Shown here: piece by piece, positions 59,302 through 64,000 of the stretch
Layout of the letters: each line of letters starts with the position of its first letter
Position numbering within the stretch: position 1 is the stretch's first letter
NCBI GenBank assembly: GCA_023053545.1
Contig: JAKZAN010000005.1
Coordinates: 2,976,001-3,040,000 of the forward strand
Length of the DNA stretch: 64,000 nucleotides
Direction: 5' to 3'
Source: Lepidurus packardi
Taxonomy: Eukaryota; Arthropoda; Branchiopoda; Notostraca; Triopsidae
Notes under the pieces: model-generated
Database searches by the model: none
Seen by the model: only the letters and a program-made list of their open reading frames with translations
Told to the model about the DNA's origin: nothing
Position numbers and translations under genes: made by a program

Positions 59302-62300
59302 ATGGTAAGCACATATCTTACTCGTGACTTAAATAATTCATTCCTGTCGATTTAACCTTACAGCCGCCTAAGAAGTTAGCATCTGCAGGAGCAGGATCGG
59401 GTGATATTCGGGACTTTTTCGGTGGGAATAAACCTAAACTTAAATCGAGCGCAGCAAACGCTCCTCTGGAGGATAAGAAGGCTAAAGAACCAAGGCCTTC
59501 TGTAAAGAAACGTGTCATTGATTCTAGTGAAGATGAGGAGCACTTCTTTCCTGTCAAAAACACCAATAATAAGAAAAATAAGATAGATTCCGGTAAATAT
59601 GACTCATTCATTATGCTTGAAGTCGACTTAATTGATGTAAAATAAAAGATAATGAAGTTAAAATGGATGACACCAAGCCTCAAGCAAAGGCTAAGCCAGT
59701 TCCTAAGCCAAAGCTAGAATTAAAACCTGTTGACGTATCATCAATATACGGAAATATTCCGATTCATCAGTCTGTTCGCCTCACAGCTACAAAAAGAAAA
59801 GAGGTAAACTATTACTGCTTAAACTTGAGTATAAAAATTGATACAAGTTTCGAGTTAGCCGCCAAAAGAAGAACATGAAGATGAAGACTTCATGGCGACA
59901 CTGCAAGAAATTGATAAGGCTGGTGCGATAGAACACAAGAAACCTCGACCTGGACCGAGGACCCCCTCAAAAGCTACACGCACTTCTCCTCGCAAACAGG
60001 CTCGATTCTTGGAAAGTCACTCCCGTGAAGAATCAATCGTAGGGAAGCTTAGCGCTCATAGGCAAATAACTGAAGCTATTTACGATACCGAAGTTGTAGA
60101 ATTAAGTCCAATGAAGAAAGAAAGAAAATCAGAAAAAGCCCCAGAAACCCGTCCGCATAAAGAGCTGTCATTAGGAAAGCGTAGCTCTCCTAGGAAGGCG
60201 GTTTCTACTAAGAATTCTCCTGAAATTGTCACCCTAAGTCCAACAAGAACAGCCGTTAGAGAAAAAACGCCTTCAAAAGCTGCTCCTGAGCCTACACAGT
60301 CGAAAAAGAAGCCTGCAAGTATTGAAGCTAAAGCGGAGCCTAAAAGCAATCATACCAAGGCTGAAACTGAACCTAGAGCGAAGCGTAGTACTCCTATTAA
60401 GCAAAAAGTTGAGGCAGCTGACAAAGAAGAACATCTCAAGGAAGGAGCAACTGAAACTCCGGGTCGGAAAGGCGCTAATTACCAGCAATATCTGCATAGA
60501 GAAGGACCGAAGCATCTGGGTGCCAAACCTATTCCCCAAGTGAGTTAGATGGAAAGAAAACTTTGGCTAATTTCAACCTAATGTTTTTGTGTTACAAACA
60601 GGGCCAAGAAGGTTGCCTAACAGGTTTAACTTTCGTCATAACGGGAGTCTTGGATTCGATGGAACGGGAGCGGGCTGAAAGTTTGGTTCGTGAATATGGA
60701 GGCAAAGCTACACATGCAGTGAGCAAGAAAACAAGTTACATCTTGGCTGGCGATGAACCAGGACCTACAAAAATTGCCAAAGTATAATAGGGGAACTCTT
60801 TCCTGTCTTGGATTGAGACCCACGAGCAACTCTTTAATATTGTCCTTTATTGTAGGCCAAAATTTTTGGTACCGCTATTATTAATGAGGATGATTTCCTG
60901 GAATTGATAGCGTCCAGACCTGGAACCCAAACTGAGCCTCAGGCCACGAAACCGAACAAAGGAAAGGCAGTTACATCTAAAGCGAAAAGTGACGCCTCTG
61001 ATGCCGCTACTTCGTCCCAAAAATATTCGCCTAGGAAATCACCCAAAAAGGGAAATCAAAAAGCAGAAAGTCCCAGTTCAATAATGGTAGGCAAAACAAA
61101 AGCAACACTTTCCTTTGAATGTACAATAGCCCTTTCATGTACGTTTGATTGCTTAGGAGCCAGTTCAAAAGGCAGAAACAAATCTGAAACCCGGCTTGGT
61201 TCAACCACTTTTACCTTTCGTTGATAAGTACAAACCTACGTCGAGTAAAGGCATTATCGGGCAGCAAGGAGATAAGAGTAATGTAAAGAAATTGATGCAC
61301 TGGCTGCAGCATTGGCACGCGAACCATTCGGGCGGGAAAAAGCTTCAGAGACCAAGTGAGAGCGATCTGGGGGAGGAGGAGGTTATTGATTTTAATTCGT
61401 TTCCGTCTTTCCTAACGATATTTGTTTTTGCTTTACCCGTTTTACAGGTCCTTGGGCCAAGAATGATGATGGCGCTTTTTTCAAAGCTGTTCTTTTATCC
61501 GGGCCGCCTGGAGTTGGTAAATCGTCTTTTAAACACTTCCTAAAGTACCCAAGTTTTTACGACAACTCGGGTTCCGTTTGTTTAGGCAAAACCACCAGTG
61601 CTTACTTGGTCTGCCAGGAATTAGGGTTTGATCTCGTTGAGATGAATGCGTCTGACACTCGCTCAAAAAGACTATTGCAAGAACATGTCACCGAGCTGCT
61701 TTCTAATCAATCCATCAGCAATTTCGTGCACGGTACACTAGGAAAAAAAATTCCTCCAAAATAAAAAAAGGACGTTTTTTTTATCCTGACGGTTATAATA
61801 GGTCTGAAAGGCGATGATGGCCGGAAGCATGTCTTGCTTATGGATGAAGTTGATGGCATGGCAGGGAACGAAGACCGAGGTGGTATGCAAGAATTGATTG
61901 GGCTTATCAAAAGCAGCAAAGTTCCTATCATCTGCACGTGTAATGACCGGAGTCATCCAAAGATGAGAAGCTTGTCCAATTATTGCTTTGATCTGAGGTT
62001 CCAGCGGCCACGATTAGAGCAAATTCGGGTATCTAACCATTATTCTTGGGTAATTCCGAGTATTTTCATTTTAAGAATCTTCCATAGGGAGCTATGATGT
62101 CCGTTTGCTTTAAAGAAGGGATCAAAATCAAGCCAGAAGCTCTGGATGCCATCATCTTAGGAGCCAATCAAGATCTGCGACAAGTTTTGCACCATTTATC
62201 TATGTGGTCGGCCAAGGAGAAGACTATGAATCACGAGCAAACTCAGAAAAATGCTAAAGAAGCTAAAAAAGATTTCAAAATGGTATTGTTTTCATTTTCG

Positions 62301-63913
62301 TATCTTTGTTTATACAAGATGTCTCCAAAGTCTGAATTGTAGGGTCCTTGGGATGTGGTTCGTTCCGTTTTTTCCAGCTCCGAGCATAAAGGCATGTCTC
62401 TTCAAGATAAATCCGATCTCTTTTTTCATGACTACAGTCTGGGGCCTTTAATGGTTCAAGAGAATTACTTGAGTGTCGTGCCCCATGCCGCGAAGTAAGC
62501 TTTGCGTTAAAATGCTTTTGGTTCGTTGTAATGAATTGTAATGTTGCGGCGTGCAGAGGTGATGTGAAGAAAACGTTGAGTCTGGTGAGCGCTACAGCGG
62601 ATAGTCTCAGCATGGGCGATATTGTGGACCGGAATATTAGAAGTAACAATGCCTGGAGTTTATTAACGGCGCAGGTAAAGTGTCCGTACTTTATGCATAG
62701 TCAAAGTAGCACGCGGAAAACTGTAATGTGGAATCCCGGGTTTATGTTTATAGGCCATGTATTCCAGCGTAATACCGGGCGAGTTAATGGAAGGACATAT
62801 GGCCGCGCAAATCAATTTCCCGTCCTGGTTGGGTCGTAACTCGCGTACTAACAAAATTAATCGACTTCTTCAGGAACTTCAAGTGCACATGCGCCTCAGG
62901 TAGTACCTGAGTATTTTGCTTTTCTTTTCATTTCTGTTGTTTTCGTTTAAAGTGGTTTTGCCGGAACCGAGGAATCTTTATAATTTTTTTCCTTTTTCTT
63001 TCTGTGCTAGAATTTCTGGTGGGAAACGGGCCCTTAATTTAGATTACGCCCAGCAATTAAGGCAGGCTATCCTGAGTCCTATACAGCAGCAAGGAACGGA
63101 GGGTGTGCCCCCAGCTATTCAGGTGATGGAAGCGTACGATTTGCTTCGCGAAGATCTCGATTCCCTCTTGGAAATCACCCAATGGCCCGGCAAGCCCGAG
63201 CCCATGGCCTCTGTGGATTCCAAGGTGAGAAAGCGTTACGGAGCTGTCAGGGAGCATAGTTGAAAGGTAAATGATTAACCTTTTATCAATTAAAACAGGT
63301 CAAAGCCGCCTTTACTCGAGCGTACAACAAAGAGAACCACATGACACCTTACGCTGCGGGCGTAGGGATCACTAAAAATCGCGGAGAGGCGAGCGAGGTT
63401 CCTGCTGACGACTATTTCGACGGCGCTGAAGAAGATTTACTGGAAGAAGCCTCCGGAAAGGACAACAACGAGGATGAAGAAGATATCGCCCAAGACGCTA
63501 TGATTAAGGTGATATTGCGCTCTCGACCACTTGATCGACTTAAATCCTGAAAGTGTGCTTTTGATCTCTTCTGTCGTCGCTTGCTTTAGAGCTCATTTCT
63601 GCCTGTCTTTCCTTTTTTCCCCTCTCCTTTTTTTCCCTGTTCTTTTTTGAGGTGGAGGGGTCCTTCTCTTATACTATTTCTATTTGGCCCCTCATTTTGT
63701 TCTATTTGTATGTCTGACTTGCGCTAGACGAGAGGCTATTGCTATTCTATATTTCAAGCCATTTACATCTTCTTTACTGTGTTCTAGGTGAAAAAAGTGG
63801 CCACCGCTAAAGGACGTGGGTTGAAGACTAAAAGTGATGCTGCATCGTACGAAACAAGCAACGCAAAAACTCGTGGAAAGGGACCCAGGAGCAATTCCAG
63901 AAAAGCTAAGTAG
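59302..63913 (+). CDS. RFC1: Replication factor C large subunit
   Basis: Large subunit of the nuclear clamp loader that opens PCNA and places it on primed DNA; 1093 residues. Seventeen exons: 59302-59304, 59364-59592, 59649-59803, 59859-60539, 60602-60781, 60856-61086, 61157-61355, 61448-61516, 61586-61732, 61802-62028, 62088-62282, 62343-62494, 62557-62674, 62754-62899, 63011-63224, 63299-63508 and 63788-63913. Exon 1 codes only the Met. The N-terminus carries DIRDFFGG, like the PCNA-contacting start of other RFC1 proteins, then a basic disordered region (about 130-345). The BRCT domain (about 357-440) contains LTFVITGVLD. The AAA+ module has Walker A SGPPGVGKTT, split across exons 8 and 9, and Walker B LLMDEVDG. 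The RFC1-specific C-terminal domain follows, then an acidic stretch and a basic tail ending SRKAK. Complete. Confidence 0.96.
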
Positions 63914-64000
63914 TTCCTTGCCCCCGTGTATTTCCTTGATTTTTGAAATAGTATTGCAGAACCAGCGTGGTGGGAAGTTTGTCTGTGTTTTACTTTTGGA

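Noticed and set aside
1-64000. CRISPR arrays, operons, prophage or plasmid features
   Set aside because: The window is intron-bearing animal DNA; no direct-repeat/spacer array, ribosome-binding-site pattern or phage gene was seen.

Overview
The window is animal nuclear DNA, most probably from an arthropod. The genes are split by many short GT-AG introns, mostly 40-120 nt. Gene content is metazoan and ecdysozoan: GH18 chitinases with a peritrophin-type chitin-binding domain, a histamine/pH-type Cys-loop chloride channel, a gustatory-receptor-like membrane protein and a secreted single-domain ACE. Decayed pogo/Tigger-like and hAT-like DNA transposons lie between the genes. I cannot name the species from sequence alone; a mite or a small crustacean would fit. 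There is nothing prokaryotic here: no operons, no CRISPR array and no convincing rRNA or tRNA gene.

Layout, left to right. Positions 1-3888 (minus strand) hold two head-to-tail chitinase genes; the first runs off the left edge. Positions 3.9-9.6 kb are non-coding and contain the remains of a pogo-like element. Positions 9650-12678 (plus) are a 15-exon SLC26 anion transporter and 13174-15022 (plus) an 8-exon AP-1 mu subunit. From 15 to 37 kb lies a 22 kb stretch with no gene I can recognise; it holds a Tigger-like MITE, an hAT MITE, simple repeats and a few weak exon-like signals. Positions 37117-43089 (plus) are the chloride channel, with a 3.2 kb first intron. Positions 44339-46819 (plus) are RUNDC1 and 47992-48994 (minus) LHFPL2. 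From 49.0 to 53.3 kb is non-coding DNA containing a nested pair of hAT-type elements. Then come a gustatory-receptor-like seven-TM protein at 53278-55420 (plus), angiotensin-converting enzyme at 56268-58859 (plus) and the large subunit of replication factor C at 59302-63913 (plus).

The genes do not form a pathway. Apart from the tandem chitinases they look like an ordinary mixture of housekeeping genes (AP-1 mu, RFC1, RUNDC1) and membrane or secreted proteins (SLC26, chloride channel, LHFPL2, receptor-like protein, ACE, chitinases). Exon coordinates below were assembled by hand from splice sites and reading-frame continuity; for each complete gene the coding lengths sum to a multiple of three. 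The more unusual points are a GC-AG intron in RUNDC1 at a conserved codon pair, a stop-free 75-nt intron in the channel's M3-M4 loop, two introns of about 40 nt, a nested hAT insertion with perfect 8-bp target duplications just upstream of the receptor-like gene, and two E2F-type sites plus a CCAAT box ahead of RFC1. I found no clearly new multi-gene biological system.
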